In this document: piece after piece, positions 42,453-50,662 of the stretch | How the letters are laid out: each line of letters starts with the position of its first letter | How positions within the stretch are numbered: the first letter of the stretch is position 1 | Assembly: GCF_020748185.1 (NCBI RefSeq) | Contig: NZ_JAHZMO010000013.1 | Coordinates: 1 to 64,000, forward strand | DNA: 64,000 nucleotides | Origin: Terrisporobacter petrolearius | GTDB taxonomy: Bacteria; Bacillota; Clostridia; Peptostreptococcales; Peptostreptococcaceae | Reading direction: 5' to 3' | Position numbers and translations under genes: made by a program | Notes under the pieces: generated by a model | Told to the model about the DNA's origin: nothing | Databases searched by the model: none | What the model saw: the letters and a program-made list of their open reading frames with translations, nothing else

Positions 42453-42482
42453 AAAAAAAGGCATCTAACTAAGATGCCTTTT
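42453..42482 (-). terminator. terminator between rplL and rpoB
   Basis: A perfect 10-bp stem (42457-42466 with 42472-42481) is followed on the minus strand by seven T. It is expected to reduce, not abolish, read-through from rplJL into rpoBC. The rest of the 345-bp gap 42175-42519 holds the long hairpin above and no ORF. Confidence 0.88.
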
Positions 42483-42519
42483 ATATTTTTATTATTAGCT
42501 TTTAATAACTATATTATAA

Positions 42520-42882
42520 TTATTTAACTTCTACAGAAGCTCCAGTTTCTTCTAATTTAGCTTTCATTTCTTCAGCTTCTTCTTTAGAAACTCCTTCTTT
42601 TAATGTTTTAGGAGCATTGTCAACTAATTCTTTAGCTTCTTTTAATCCTAAACCAGTTATCTCTCTAACTGCTTTTATAACTTTAACTTTTGATGCACCA
42701 GCGTTAGCTAATACTACATCAAATTCAGTTTTTTCTTCAGCAGCAGCACCACCAGCAGCACCAGCAACCATTACTGGAGCAGAAGCAGATACCCCGAATT
42801 TTTCTTCTGCAGCTTTTACTAATTCATTTAATTCTGTAACTTTCATTTGCTCTATAGCTTCTAATATTTGTTCTATTGTCAT
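42520..42882 (-). CDS. rplL: 50S ribosomal protein L7/L12
   Basis: 120 aa stalk protein. N-terminal dimerisation helices ([22 protein letters not shown]), a flexible Ala/Gly hinge (about 35-52) and the C-terminal factor-binding domain with [18 protein letters not shown] are all present. ATG 42882 is eight bases after GGAGG; the three-residue longer frame is rejected. Confidence 0.98.
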   Translation of the reverse strand: MTIEQILEAIEQMKVTELNELVKAAEEKFGVSASAPVMVAGAAGGAAAEEKTEFDVVLANAGASKVKVIKAVREITGLGLKEAKELVDNAPKTLKEGVSKEEAEEMKAKLEETGASVEVK

Positions 42883-42958
42883 TTTTCGCACCTCCGAAAT
42901 TATTTTCTAATTTTTTATTATTATCTTTTATAATTGTTAATTTTTAATTAACTGACAA

Positions 42959-43462
42959 TTAAGCTTCTTGTCCTTCTTTTTCTTTTATTAACGCGTCTAA
43001 TAAGTAAGCGAAGTTAGACATTGGAGCTTTTAAGCTACCAAGTAATTTAGCAAGAAGAACTTCTCTTGGTGGTATGTTAGCAAACTCAACGATTTGAGCT
43101 TCGTTGTAGAATGTGCCTTCAACAACACCCATTTTTAATTTCATTTTTGGATGAGAATCCATAAATTCTTTTATAACTCTAGCTGGAGCTATTGGATCTT
43201 CGTAACCAAATGCTATAGCATTAGTTCCTACTAATAATTCATCATTGAACTCAGATATTCCAACTTCTTGAGCTGCTCTTCTTACTAAAGTATTTTTGTA
43301 TACCTTGTATTCAACACCAGCTTCTCTCATTTTCTTTCTAAGTTCTGTAACTTCTTCAACTGTAAGTCCTTTGTAATCAACAACTATAGTAGAAGACGAT
43401 TTTTGTAATTTTTCAACTATCTCTGCAACAACTTGTGATTTTATTTGTAAAGCTTCTCTCAT
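42959..43462 (-). CDS. rplJ: 50S ribosomal protein L10
   Basis: 167 aa, the stalk base that carries L7/L12 dimers on its C-terminal helix. VVDYKGLTVEEVTELRKKMREAGVEYKVYKNTLVRRA is the family block. Its mRNA leader carries an L10-binding element and an attenuator, so it is autoregulated. GGAGGTG precedes the ATG. Confidence 0.98.
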   Translation of the reverse strand: MREALQIKSQVVAEIVEKLQKSSSTIVVDYKGLTVEEVTELRKKMREAGVEYKVYKNTLVRRAAQEVGISEFNDELLVGTNAIAFGYEDPIAPARVIKEFMDSHPKMKLKMGVVEGTFYNEAQIVEFANIPPREVLLAKLLGSLKAPMSNFAYLLDALIKEKEGQEA

Positions 43463-43519
43463 CTAGATGTGCACCTCCTTCACCATGTAGGTTATAATTC
43501 GCCGCGATTCATCATATAA

Positions 43520-43562
43520 AAAGCTTTTATATTATCTATTGCATAGACCACATAAAAGCTTT
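43520..43562 (-). terminator. attenuator in the rplJ leader
   Basis: An 11-bp perfect stem AAAGCTTTTAT/ATAAAAGCTTT (43520-43530 with 43552-43562), with a second inner stem TCTAT/ATAGA, is followed on the minus strand by TTATATG after a run of T in the stem. It lies just after the L10-binding element and before rplJ. Confidence 0.65.
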
Positions 43563-43574
43563 AGTATTATCATT

Positions 43575-43640
43575 TATCTAAAACCTCGGTAGGGTATTTA
43601 AGCTAAAGCACCTACTGTCTACGGCAAATTTATTCAATTT
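43575..43640 (-). promoter_or_regulatory. L10 leader (ribosomal protein L10 binding RNA)
   Basis: The minus strand reads GCCGTAGACAGTAGGTGC, then TACCCTACCGAGGT, the conserved kink-turn-type core of the Firmicutes L10(L12)4 leader. Free L10-L12 complex binds it and reduces rplJL expression. Confidence 0.9.
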
Positions 43641-43705
43641 TATATCAACAAATGTTATATTAACATTTTTGCAAGCTTGTGTCAACTGGAATAATTAATC
43701 AATAA

Positions 43706-44404
43706 TTAGTCAGTTATTTTAGCTGCGTTTATTTTTACTCCAGGTCCCATTGTAGAAGCAACTGTTACACTTCTTAAATAAGTTCCTTTTGCTGAAGATG
43801 GCTTAGCTTTTACTATAGCAGACATTAATGTCACAAAGTTTTCAGCTAATTTTTCTCCACCGAAAGATACTTTTCCTACTGGAACGTGAACTATATTGTT
43901 TTTATCTAATCTGTATTCAACTTTACCAGCTTTTATTTCTTCTATAGCTTTAGTAACATCAAATGTAACTGTTCCTGATTTTGGATTTGGCATTAAACCT
44001 TTTGGCCCTAACACTCTACCTAATCTACCAACTACACCCATCATATCTGGAGTAGCAACAACTACATCAAAGTCAAACCAGTTTTCTTTTTGTATTTTTT
44101 GTACTAAATCTTCAGCACCTACGAAATCAGCACCTGCAGCTTGAGCTTCTGCAGCTTTTTCTCCTTTAGCAAAAACTAAAACTTTTTTAGTTTTCCCAGT
44201 TCCGTGAGGTAATACTATAGCACCTCTAACTTGTTGGTCAGCATGACGTCCGTCAACACCTAATTTTATATGAGCTTCTACAGTCTCGTCAAATTTAGCT
44301 GTAGCTATTTCAGCAACTAAATCTAAAGCTTCTTTTGAATCATATAATTTTGTTCTATCTATTTTTGCTAATGCTTGAGCATATTTTTTACTTTTATTAG
44401 CCAT
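43706..44404 (-). CDS. rplA: 50S ribosomal protein L1
   Basis: 232 aa, forms the L1 stalk that moves E-site t[34 protein letters not shown] and [23 protein letters not shown] are diagnostic. L1 is a known translational repressor; a candidate target lies in front of it. RBS AGGAGG. Confidence 0.98.
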   Translation of the reverse strand: MANKSKKYAQALAKIDRTKLYDSKEALDLVAEIATAKFDETVEAHIKLGVDGRHADQQVRGAIVLPHGTGKTKKVLVFAKGEKAAEAQAAGADFVGAEDLVQKIQKENWFDFDVVVATPDMMGVVGRLGRVLGPKGLMPNPKSGTVTFDVTKAIEEIKAGKVEYRLDKNNIVHVPVGKVSFGGEKLAENFVTLMSAIVKAKPSSAKGTYLRSVTVASTMGPGVKINAAKITD

Positions 44405-44419
44405 TTTATTTTTCCTCCT

Positions 44420-44468
44420 GTGGTTTATTTGCGGTTTTACAACCTCCCACTTCTTATACGAAGTGTCT
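44420..44468 (-). promoter_or_regulatory. candidate L1 autoregulatory site before rplA
   Basis: GTGG (44447-44450) pairs with CCAC (44420-44423), enclosing an inner GGTT/AACC hairpin and GAGG loop, directly against the rplA ribosome-binding site. An upstream hairpin CACTTC/GAAGTG lies at 44449-44468. The shape resembles the L1-binding helix of 23S rRNA. Assignment is inference. Confidence 0.5.
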
Positions 44469-44477
44469 AATCTAAAA

Positions 44478-44903
44478 TTAGTCTTCTACTACGATACCCA
44501 TACTTCTTGCAGTACCAGATATCATTCTCATAGCAGCTTCTACTGAAGCAGCATTTAAGTCAGGCATTTTTAATTCAGCTATTTCTCTAACTTGAGCTGA
44601 AGTTAAAGTTGCAACTTTCTTTTTGTTTGGTTCTCCAGACGCAGAGTCTAAACCAGCAGCTTTCTTTAATAATACTGCAGCTGGTGGAGTTTTAGTTATG
44701 AAGCTGAAAGATCTATCTTGATATACAGTTATAACAACTGGTATTATCATTCCAGCTTGATCTGCAGTTTTAGCATTGAATTCTTTAGTGAATCCCATTA
44801 TGTTAACTCCGTGTTGTCCTAATGCTGGACCAACTGGTGGAGCTGGAGTAGCCTTTCCTGCAGGTATTTGTAATTTTATTTGACCTATAACTTTTTTAGC
44901 CAT
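44478..44903 (-). CDS. rplK: 50S ribosomal protein L11
   Basis: 141 aa. The N-terminal [25 protein letters not shown] proline-rich loop of the thiostrepton site and the C-terminal rRNA-binding domain are intact. L11 with L10-L12 forms the GTPase-associated centre. It lies 35 bp after nusG. Confidence 0.98.
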   Translation of the reverse strand: MAKKVIGQIKLQIPAGKATPAPPVGPALGQHGVNIMGFTKEFNAKTADQAGMIIPVVITVYQDRSFSFITKTPPAAVLLKKAAGLDSASGEPNKKKVATLTSAQVREIAELKMPDLNAASVEAAMRMISGTARSMGIVVED

Positions 44904-44938
44904 TACGATCGCACCTCCTCAAATTTCCTATTGCGTTA

Positions 44939-45481
44939 TTATATTCTTTCTATGTTTTTAAGACTCATCTCAAGTGGTGTTTCTTTTCCACCAAATGCGT
45001 CTATACATATTCTTGCTGTGTCATTATTTGTGTCAACATGTTTAACAGTTCCTGTTTGACCTACAAATGGACCAGTTGTAATTTTTACAACTTCACCAAC
45101 TTCTAAATCTTCCGGACCGTTCACTTTAAATACAGTTAAATCAATTCCCATTGCTTCAACTTCGGCTTCACTTAGTGGTACTGGTTTAGATCCAGGACCT
45201 ACAAATCCTGTAACGCCTTTAGTATTTCTTACTATATACCAAGATTCATCAGTTATTATCATTTTGATTAAAACATAACTTGGATATATTTTTCTTTGTC
45301 TAACTTTTTCTTTTCCTGTTTTTGTAGTTTCCACTACATCTTCAGTTGGTACAACCACATCTGTTATGAATTGTTCCATGCCTCTTGTTTTTACGGCTTT
45401 TTCTATGGTAGCTTTAACTTTGTTTTCATGTCCTGAATAAGTATGAACAACATACCATCTTGCTTCTTGTAACTCTGACAT
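44939..45481 (-). CDS. nusG: transcription termination/antitermination factor NusG
   Basis: 180 aa with an N-terminal NGN domain (ARWYVVHTYSGHENKVK) and a C-terminal KOW domain (VGEVVKITTGPFVGQTGTVKHVDT). It clamps RNA polymerase and links it to the ribosome through S10. The gene follows secE with an 18-bp gap. Confidence 0.98.
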   Translation of the reverse strand: MSELQEARWYVVHTYSGHENKVKATIEKAVKTRGMEQFITDVVVPTEDVVETTKTGKEKVRQRKIYPSYVLIKMIITDESWYIVRNTKGVTGFVGPGSKPVPLSEAEVEAMGIDLTVFKVNGPEDLEVGEVVKITTGPFVGQTGTVKHVDTNNDTARICIDAFGGKETPLEMSLKNIERI

Positions 45482-45499
45482 TTGTTTTCTCCTTTTAAT

Positions 45500-45715
45500 C
45501 TATTTTAGTATTAATCCTAGTGCACCAGATAATACAGTGTCTAATCCCCATACTAATATAGTAAACGAAATAATTGTAGCTAAAACTATACCTGTGTTTT
45601 TTAGCAATTCTGTTTTGGTTGACCATGTAACTCTTGAAAGTTCTTGCTTAGTGCCTTTTAAATATCCCACTAAACCAGACTTTTTCTTAACCTTTTGGCT
45701 CTCTTGAGTTGCCAT
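45500..45715 (-). CDS. secE: preprotein translocase subunit SecE
   Basis: 71 aa with a charged cytoplasmic N-terminus and one membrane helix (about 42-65). The amphipathic LKGTKQELSRVTWSTKTELL segment is the SecE signature. The ATG at 45715 is chosen; a GTG two codons upstream is also possible. It stabilises SecY. The ribosome-binding site is weak for this region. Confidence 0.95.
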   Translation of the reverse strand: MATQESQKVKKKSGLVGYLKGTKQELSRVTWSTKTELLKNTGIVLATIISFTILVWGLDTVLSGALGLILK

Positions 45716-45740
45716 CCACACTCACATCCTTAAAATAAGA

Positions 45741-45890
45741 CTATTTTGTTTCTTTATGAGTAGTATGTTTCTTACAGAATTTACAGTATTTGTTTAACTC
45801 AATTCTGTCTGGATTGTTCTTTTTGTTTTTTGTAGTGTTGTAGTTTCTTTGCTTACATTCTGAACAAGCTAAAGTTACTTTTACTCTCAT
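45741..45890 (-). CDS. rpmG: 50S ribosomal protein L33 (zinc form)
   Basis: 49 aa: [17 protein letters not shown], then [10 protein letters not shown] and a short tail. Two CxxC pairs (C9/C12 and C36/C39) give the zinc form. GGAGGTG precedes the ATG. It starts the rpmG-secE-nusG-rplK-rplA unit. It is too short to stand out by length but is unmistakable by motif. Confidence 0.96.
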   Translation of the reverse strand: MRVKVTLACSECKQRNYNTTKNKKNNPDRIELNKYCKFCKKHTTHKETK

Positions 45891-45935
45891 CTGCTACACC
45901 TCCAAATTTGTAAATACAATAATATATATTGTTAA

Positions 45936-45980
45936 ATAATATCTTAAGCATTCATTAAAAAAATTAACGCTAGATATTAT
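45936..45980 (-). other. leader hairpin upstream of rpmG
   Basis: A perfect 9-bp inverted repeat ATAATATCT/AGATATTAT (45936-45944 with 45972-45980) with weaker inner pairing lies in the untranslated leader between the promoter and rpmG. No U-tract; function unknown. Confidence 0.4.
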
Positions 45981-46007
45981 CACCTTCCTTAAATCATTAC
46001 TTTGTAT

Positions 46008-46036
46008 AAGTTATCACAAATTTATATTGATGTCAA
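46008..46036 (-). promoter_or_regulatory. promoter of rpmG-secE-nusG
   Basis: On the minus strand the -35 is TTGACA (46031-46036), the spacer 17 bp and the -10 TAACTT (46008-46013), preceded by TGn. It lies 22 bp after the tuf terminator. The -10 is weak but the extended element helps. Confidence 0.65.
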
Positions 46037-46057
46037 TGTTTTTGTAAGTTTACTGCT

Positions 46058-46085
46058 AAAAAAAGAGAGGTCTTAACCCCTCTTT
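46058..46085 (-). terminator. terminator of tuf copy 2
   Basis: AAAGAG/CTCTTT stem with inner GG/CC, followed on the minus strand by seven T. It matches the terminator of copy 1 except for small loop differences. Confidence 0.88.
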
Positions 46086-47333
46086 ATTTCTATATATAAA
46101 TAACCTGTTTATAGATTATTCTATTATTGTTGCTACAACTCCTGAAGCTACTGTTCTTCCACCTTCTCTGATGGCGAATCTTAATCCTTCTTCAACACAT
46201 ATAGAGTTTATTAAATCAACTTCTATAGTTACGTTATCTCCAGGCATTACCATTTCTGTTCCTTCTGGTAATTTACAAGCTCCTGTTACGTCTGTTGTTC
46301 TGAAGTAGAATTGTGGTCTGTATCCATCGAAGAATGGAGTATGTCTTCCACCTTCTTCTTTTTTAAGAACATATATCTCTGCAGTGAACTTTGTATGAGC
46401 GTTAACTGAACCTGGCTTAGCTAATACTTGTCCTCTTTCGATATCGTCTCTTTGAACACCTCTTAATAATGCTCCTATATTATCTCCAGCTTGTGCGCTA
46501 TCTAATAATTTTCTGAACATTTCTACACCAGTTACAACAACTTTTCTTGGCTCTTCAGTTAATCCTACTAATTCAACCTCGTCTTGTACTTTTAATACTC
46601 CTCTTTCTACTCTACCTGTAGCAACTGTTCCTCTTCCTGTTATAGAGAATACGTCTTCTACTGGCATTAAGAATGGCTTATCTACATCTCTCTCTGGAGC
46701 TGGTATATACTCATCTATTTGTTCGAATAATTCAACTATTTTGTCTCCCCACTCTGATGAAGAATCTTCTAATGCTTTTAATGCTGACCCTCTTACTATT
46801 GGAGTGTCATCTCCTGGGAATTCATATTCGTTTAATAATTCTCTTACTTCCATTTCAACTAACTCTAATAATTCTTCGTCGTCTACCATGTCACATTTGT
46901 TTAAGAATACTACTATGTATGGTACACCAACTTGTCTTGATAATAGTATATGCTCTCTTGTTTGAGGCATTGGTCCATCAGTTGCTGAACAAACTAATAT
47001 AGCACCATCCATTTGAGCTGCTCCTGTTATCATGTTTTTAACGTAGTCAGCATGTCCTGGGCAGTCAACGTGAGCGTAGTGTCTGTTTGGAGTTTCGTAT
47101 TCAACGTGTGCTGTTGATATTGTGATTCCTCTTTCTCTTTCTTCTGGAGCTTTATCTATGTTAGCGAAATCTACAGCTTCTCCTAATTGATATCTATCAA
47201 ATAATGTTTTTGTTATTGCAGCTGTTAATGTAGTTTTACCGTGGTCAACGTGACCTATTGTTCCTATATTAACGTGTGGTTTATTTCTTTCAAATTTAGC
47301 CTTAGCCATTGTGAAATACCTCCTAATATATTT
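46077..47333 (-). repeat. tuf duplication, copy 2 block
   Basis: The partner of 30166-31422 (constant offset 15,911). Substitutions seen by eye lie near positions 46126, 46446, 47007 and 47108. Only the first changes an amino acid. Confidence 0.9.
46116..47309 (-). CDS. tuf: elongation factor Tu, copy 2 (after sigH)
   Basis: 397 aa, identical to copy 1 except for an I in place of V at the third residue from the end. All GTPase motifs are intact. It lies between sigH and rpmG, away from the str operon, as in several clostridia. The separate location allows independent transcription. A near-perfect hairpin lies 34 bp upstream of the start. Confidence 0.99.
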   Translation of the reverse strand: MAKAKFERNKPHVNIGTIGHVDHGKTTLTAAITKTLFDRYQLGEAVDFANIDKAPEERERGITISTAHVEYETPNRHYAHVDCPGHADYVKNMITGAAQMDGAILVCSATDGPMPQTREHILLSRQVGVPYIVVFLNKCDMVDDEELLELVEMEVRELLNEYEFPGDDTPIVRGSALKALEDSSSEWGDKIVELFEQIDEYIPAPERDVDKPFLMPVEDVFSITGRGTVATGRVERGVLKVQDEVELVGLTEEPRKVVVTGVEMFRKLLDSAQAGDNIGALLRGVQRDDIERGQVLAKPGSVNAHTKFTAEIYVLKKEEGGRHTPFFDGYRPQFYFRTTDVTGACKLPEGTEMVMPGDNVTIEVDLINSICVEEGLRFAIREGGRTVASGVVATIIE

Positions 47334-47343
47334 AATATAATTT

Positions 47344-47377
47344 AAAATGCTTACTATAAGCTTATGATAAGTATTTT
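47344..47377 (-). other. intercistronic hairpin between sigH and tuf
   Basis: A 34-bp near-palindrome (AAAATGCTTACTATAAG with its complement, two symmetric mismatches) lies just after the sigH stop and 34 bp before tuf. There is no distinct U-tract. The fusA-tuf hairpin at 31444 has a similar position but unrelated sequence. Confidence 0.6.
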
Positions 47378-47381
47378 ACTA

Positions 47382-48008
47382 TTAATCATTCCTGTTTTCA
47401 AGATGTTTTTCCAATTTTCTCTTCACTCTTTGAAGAGCATTATCTATTGATTTTACATCTCTATCAAGCTTGTCCGCAATATATTGATAAGACTTGCCAT
47501 TTAGGTATAATTCCAGCACTTCAAGCTCTAAATCACTAAGAAGTTCGTTCATTTTATTTTCTATGTTTCTTAGTTCCTCTGGATCAGTAACTATACTAGT
47601 TGCTATAATATCCAAAAGAGTTCTATCTGACTCTTCATCATAAATAGGTTTATTCAAAGATACATATGAGTTAAGAGGTATATGTTTTTGTCTTGTTGCT
47701 GTTTTAATTGCAGTTATTATCTGTCTAGTAATACAAATTTCAGCGAAACACTTAAATGAATTTGTTTTACTTCCATCAAAGTCTCGTACCGCTTTATACA
47801 GACCTATCATTCCCTCTTGAATTATATCTTCCTTATCAGCACCTACCAAAAAGTAGGATTTTGCCTTTGCTTTAACAAAGTTTTTATATTTTGTAATAAT
47901 GTATTCTAATGCTATTTTATCCCCATTGCTTGCTTTTAATACAATATTATACTCATCCTGCTGGTTATTATCCAAGACTCTGTAATCATTATCATTAGCT
48001 ACTAACAT
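47382..48008 (-). CDS. sigH: RNA polymerase sigma-H factor
   Basis: A 208-aa sigma-70-family factor for the transition to sporulation and stationary phase. Region 2 (EDIIQEGMIGLYKAVRDFDGS, then FAEICITRQIITAIKTATRQKH) and region 4 (LNGKSYQYIADKLDRDVKSIDNALQRVKRKL) are clear. I chose ATG 48008, six bases after GGGGGAG. The longer frame begins with a TTG inside that site. Confidence 0.97.
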   Translation of the reverse strand: MLVANDNDYRVLDNNQQDEYNIVLKASNGDKIALEYIITKYKNFVKAKAKSYFLVGADKEDIIQEGMIGLYKAVRDFDGSKTNSFKCFAEICITRQIITAIKTATRQKHIPLNSYVSLNKPIYDEESDRTLLDIIATSIVTDPEELRNIENKMNELLSDLELEVLELYLNGKSYQYIADKLDRDVKSIDNALQRVKRKLEKHLENRND

Positions 48009-48068
48009 TAAAATCTCCCCCAATTAAAAGTTTCATAATTACATTATAGCTTATGAAACTTAGCGTTT

Positions 48069-48599
48069 TCAATGCTTTCTACGAATGTTCTCAAGTTTCG
48101 ACAATATATCTTTATCTAGCCTTTCTTCCAAAAAATTTCGCTGTATTTTTTGCTGGCGTTTTTCTTGCTCTTCTTTAATTTTTACTATTGCACTGTCTAC
48201 ATAGAGTTTTAACTCTCTTGCTGATATTCTAGAAGCCCCTTTACCCAAAACAATTTGTTGTTCTGCATAATCACTAGTGGCAACTTCTATATCATCATAC
48301 TTTGATAATGAACTTATGTATTTTTCTATGAAACTATCTGCTGTTTGATGTTCTTTTGTATAAACTATAGTTATATATTTTCTTTCTTCTATTTTTTCTT
48401 TAGAACTTTTCACATTATAAGCATCAAATACTATTATTGCTTTTTTCCCAGTATACTGTGCATATTCAATAATGTAATGAATCAGCTTTTCTCTAGCATC
48501 TTCCAAATCATCTTTAGATATTTCTTTTAAATTATCCCATGCGTTTATAATATTGTAACCATCTATTATTAAATAAGCGTTTCTATTGTGTCTCCTCAT
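48069..48599 (-). CDS. rae1: NYN-domain endoribonuclease Rae1 (YacP)
   Basis: 176 aa PIN-like NYN protein with YLIIDGYNIINAWDNL at the N-terminus, TGKKAIIVFDAY, and the acidic TADSFIEKYI and VATSDYAEQ sites. In B. subtilis the homologue cleaves mRNA in the ribosomal A site. The C-terminal ~30 residues are a charged helix. It lies between rlmB and sigH, the conserved order. The ribosome-binding site is weak. Confidence 0.93.
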   Translation of the reverse strand: MRRHNRNAYLIIDGYNIINAWDNLKEISKDDLEDAREKLIHYIIEYAQYTGKKAIIVFDAYNVKSSKEKIEERKYITIVYTKEHQTADSFIEKYISSLSKYDDIEVATSDYAEQQIVLGKGASRISARELKLYVDSAIVKIKEEQEKRQQKIQRNFLEERLDKDILSKLENIRRKH

Positions 48600-48609
48600 T
48601 TTTTAATTT

Positions 48610-49350
48610 TTAACCTTTATTTCTCTGTCTAAATATTTCATAAAGAAGTATTCCTCCTGCTACAGAAGCATTCAGAGATGTTACATTGCCTGTCATCGGC
48701 ATTTTTACAGTAAAGTCACAATTTTGCTTTACTAACCTTGATATTCCAAATCCTTCACTTCCTATAACTACTCCAATAGGACCTGTTAGATTTTGTTCAT
48801 AGAAAACTTCTCCATCCATATCTGCTGCAGCTATCCAAAGACCTTCTTCTTTTAATCTTTTTATTGTATTAACTATATTGGTTACTTTACAAACAGGTAC
48901 ATATTCCACAGCTCCAGCTGATGCTTTAGCAACAACAGGAGTAATATGTACAGATCTTCTCTTTGGTATTATAACTCCATGAGCTCCAACAGCATCTGCT
49001 GTTCTTATTATTGTTCCTAAATTATGTGGATCAGTAATTTCATCTAATATTATAAAAAACATATCTTCATTTGTACTTTTTGCTTTTTCTATTAATTCTT
49101 CTAACTCATAATATTCATAATCACCTACAATGGCTATTACACCTTGATGCGCATGACTTGTACTTATTTCATCTAGTTTGCTTTTATTAACATATTGCAC
49201 AACTATATTTTTATCCTTAGCCATTCCTATTATCTTTTTTATAGAACCTTCTTTTGCTCCATCTGCGATCATTATTTTATCTATTTGTCTGTCACTTTTT
49301 AAAACTTCAATTACGGGATTTCTTCCCTCTATATTTGCCAATTCGTTCAC
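48610..49350 (-). CDS. rlmB: 23S rRNA (guanosine-2'-O-)-methyltransferase RlmB
   Basis: 246-aa SPOUT methyltransferase. EITDPHNLGTIIRTADAVGAHGVI, VIGSEGFGISRLV and MPMTGNVTSLNASVAGGILLYE form the trefoil-knot SAM site. The N-terminal ~75 residues are the substrate-binding domain. The start is uncertain: GTG 49350 (three bases after the thyX stop) or TTG 49341, which has better spacing from GGCGGTG. Confidence 0.95.
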   Translation of the reverse strand: MNELANIEGRNPVIEVLKSDRQIDKIMIADGAKEGSIKKIIGMAKDKNIVVQYVNKSKLDEISTSHAHQGVIAIVGDYEYYELEELIEKAKSTNEDMFFIILDEITDPHNLGTIIRTADAVGAHGVIIPKRRSVHITPVVAKASAGAVEYVPVCKVTNIVNTIKRLKEEGLWIAAADMDGEVFYEQNLTGPIGVVIGSEGFGISRLVKQNCDFTVKMPMTGNVTSLNASVAGGILLYEIFRQRNKG

Positions 49351-49353
49351 CGC

Positions 49354-50112
49354 CTATAAATTTTTAAATTTTTCCCTTATGCTGACTATTTTACCGCAAC
49401 TCATTTTACCTTCTGAACATGGTCCTTTTACACATTTAGGACCACAATTTTTAAACAGTATTGGTGCAACTTTTTTTACTTCTTTTAGCATTTCAGTTGC
49501 TAATTCTCTTATTTCCCATTGTGCTCTTTCACAACATCTATGGTCAAAAAAATTATATAAACTTCTTGTATTTATTGTAAATACCATTTTAGTTTCACAA
49601 GCATTCGGAAATACATATCTAGCATCCTCAATGGCTATTTTTTCACCTTGAGATTTAGCTTCTTTTTCGCTTTTACCTTCTTCTATTAATTTCTTATAAT
49701 TTTTTTCAAATAGTATATCAACTAATTTATCATAATCTTCTTGGTCCTTTTTCATAGACTGAATAAATATTTTTTTAGCTTCTTCTATTTTTGCAATTTG
49801 CGGAGGGATAATGTACTCAAACTGACCTAGCTTAACATACCTTTGACTTTGCTGAGAAAAACTAGCTATTCTATGTCTTACTATTTGGTGAGAGCAACTT
49901 CTAGATATTCCTTCTATGCCAAATGTAAATGTTACATGTTCTAACGGAGATTCATGTCCCATATTAATCAACACATTTAAAAACTTTTCTACGCTTTCAT
50001 CACTTAAATTTTCTTCAATTTCATCTACTCCTACTGGAGAATAGCAAAGCTTAGCTGCCATAGCTATAACTTTTTCAGGCTGTGGAGTATGTGCTAATAG
50101 TTTTACCTTCAT
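49354..50112 (-). CDS. thyX: FAD-dependent thymidylate synthase ThyX
   Basis: Methylates dUMP using methylenetetrahydrofolate and FADH2. 252 aa. The ThyX motif [14 protein letters not shown] (RHRxxSxxxxSxR) is perfect. The C-terminus has an unusual run of cysteines ([21 protein letters not shown]), also seen in other clostridial ThyX from memory, perhaps a metal site. It lies between mrnC and rlmB. Confidence 0.97.
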   Translation of the reverse strand: MKVKLLAHTPQPEKVIAMAAKLCYSPVGVDEIEENLSDESVEKFLNVLINMGHESPLEHVTFTFGIEGISRSCSHQIVRHRIASFSQQSQRYVKLGQFEYIIPPQIAKIEEAKKIFIQSMKKDQEDYDKLVDILFEKNYKKLIEEGKSEKEAKSQGEKIAIEDARYVFPNACETKMVFTINTRSLYNFFDHRCCERAQWEIRELATEMLKEVKKVAPILFKNCGPKCVKGPCSEGKMSCGKIVSIREKFKNL

Positions 50113-50231
50113 TAATTTACCTCCTAGTTCTATTGTTATAAATATATTATACTATATTAACATATAGTTTACGGAATATTTTAAAAAATGGTATATAATT
50201 CTCCTTATTCCAATAGGTTTACCAACTAAAT

Positions 50232-50264
50232 AAAAAAGTATTGCTCAAATGGCAATACTTTTTT
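50232..50264 (-). terminator. terminator after mrnC
   Basis: A perfect 13-bp stem AAAAAAGTATTGC/GCAATACTTTTTT (50232-50244 with 50252-50264) ends in a T-run on the minus strand. It abuts the mrnC stop. thyX therefore probably starts from its own weak promoter in 50113-50230, where a TATAAT near 50150 is visible without a good -35. Confidence 0.9.
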
Positions 50265-50265
50265 A

Positions 50266-50661
50266 TTACATATTACTTTCTATTATAGAAATCCCTTTAT
50301 ACACTATATATTCCAGTCTTTCTTTGTCTTCTTTTAAATATAGGTATCCCACTAGAGCTTCAAATCCAGTTGCACATTTATAATCTATAATGTCTGCATT
50401 TTTAGGAGATGTATGAGACTTTTGATTTCTTCCTCTTTTGTATATTCTATTTTCTTCTTCTGTAAATTCTTCAACCATTCCATGTATTATGGATGCTTGA
50501 GCCTTTGCATTTGAATATTTAATTGCAGTTTTGTGTAAGTCATTAACTTTTTTATTACAGTTGTCTCTTATTAAATATTCTCTTATATAAGATTCATATA
50601 CTGTATCTCCTAAATAAGCCAATACCAAGGGCGACATTGTTACTAGTTGTGTTTTATCCAT
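50266..50661 (-). CDS. mrnC: Mini-ribonuclease III (MrnC)
   Basis: 131-aa RNase III catalytic domain without a dsRNA-binding domain. In B. subtilis it matures 23S rRNA. LAYLGDTVYESYIREYL is the RNase III signature, and the second acidic site lies in TGFEALVGYLYL. ATG 50661 is one base after the cysS stop; the longer frame runs inside cysS. cysS-mrnC is a conserved pair. Confidence 0.96.
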   Translation of the reverse strand: MDKTQLVTMSPLVLAYLGDTVYESYIREYLIRDNCNKKVNDLHKTAIKYSNAKAQASIIHGMVEEFTEEENRIYKRGRNQKSHTSPKNADIIDYKCATGFEALVGYLYLKEDKERLEYIVYKGISIIESNM

Positions 50662-50662
50662 T

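Noticed and set aside
49178-49651. 157-codon plus-strand frame spanning rlmB and thyX
   Set aside because: It crosses two well-supported genes in antisense and has no ribosome-binding site.
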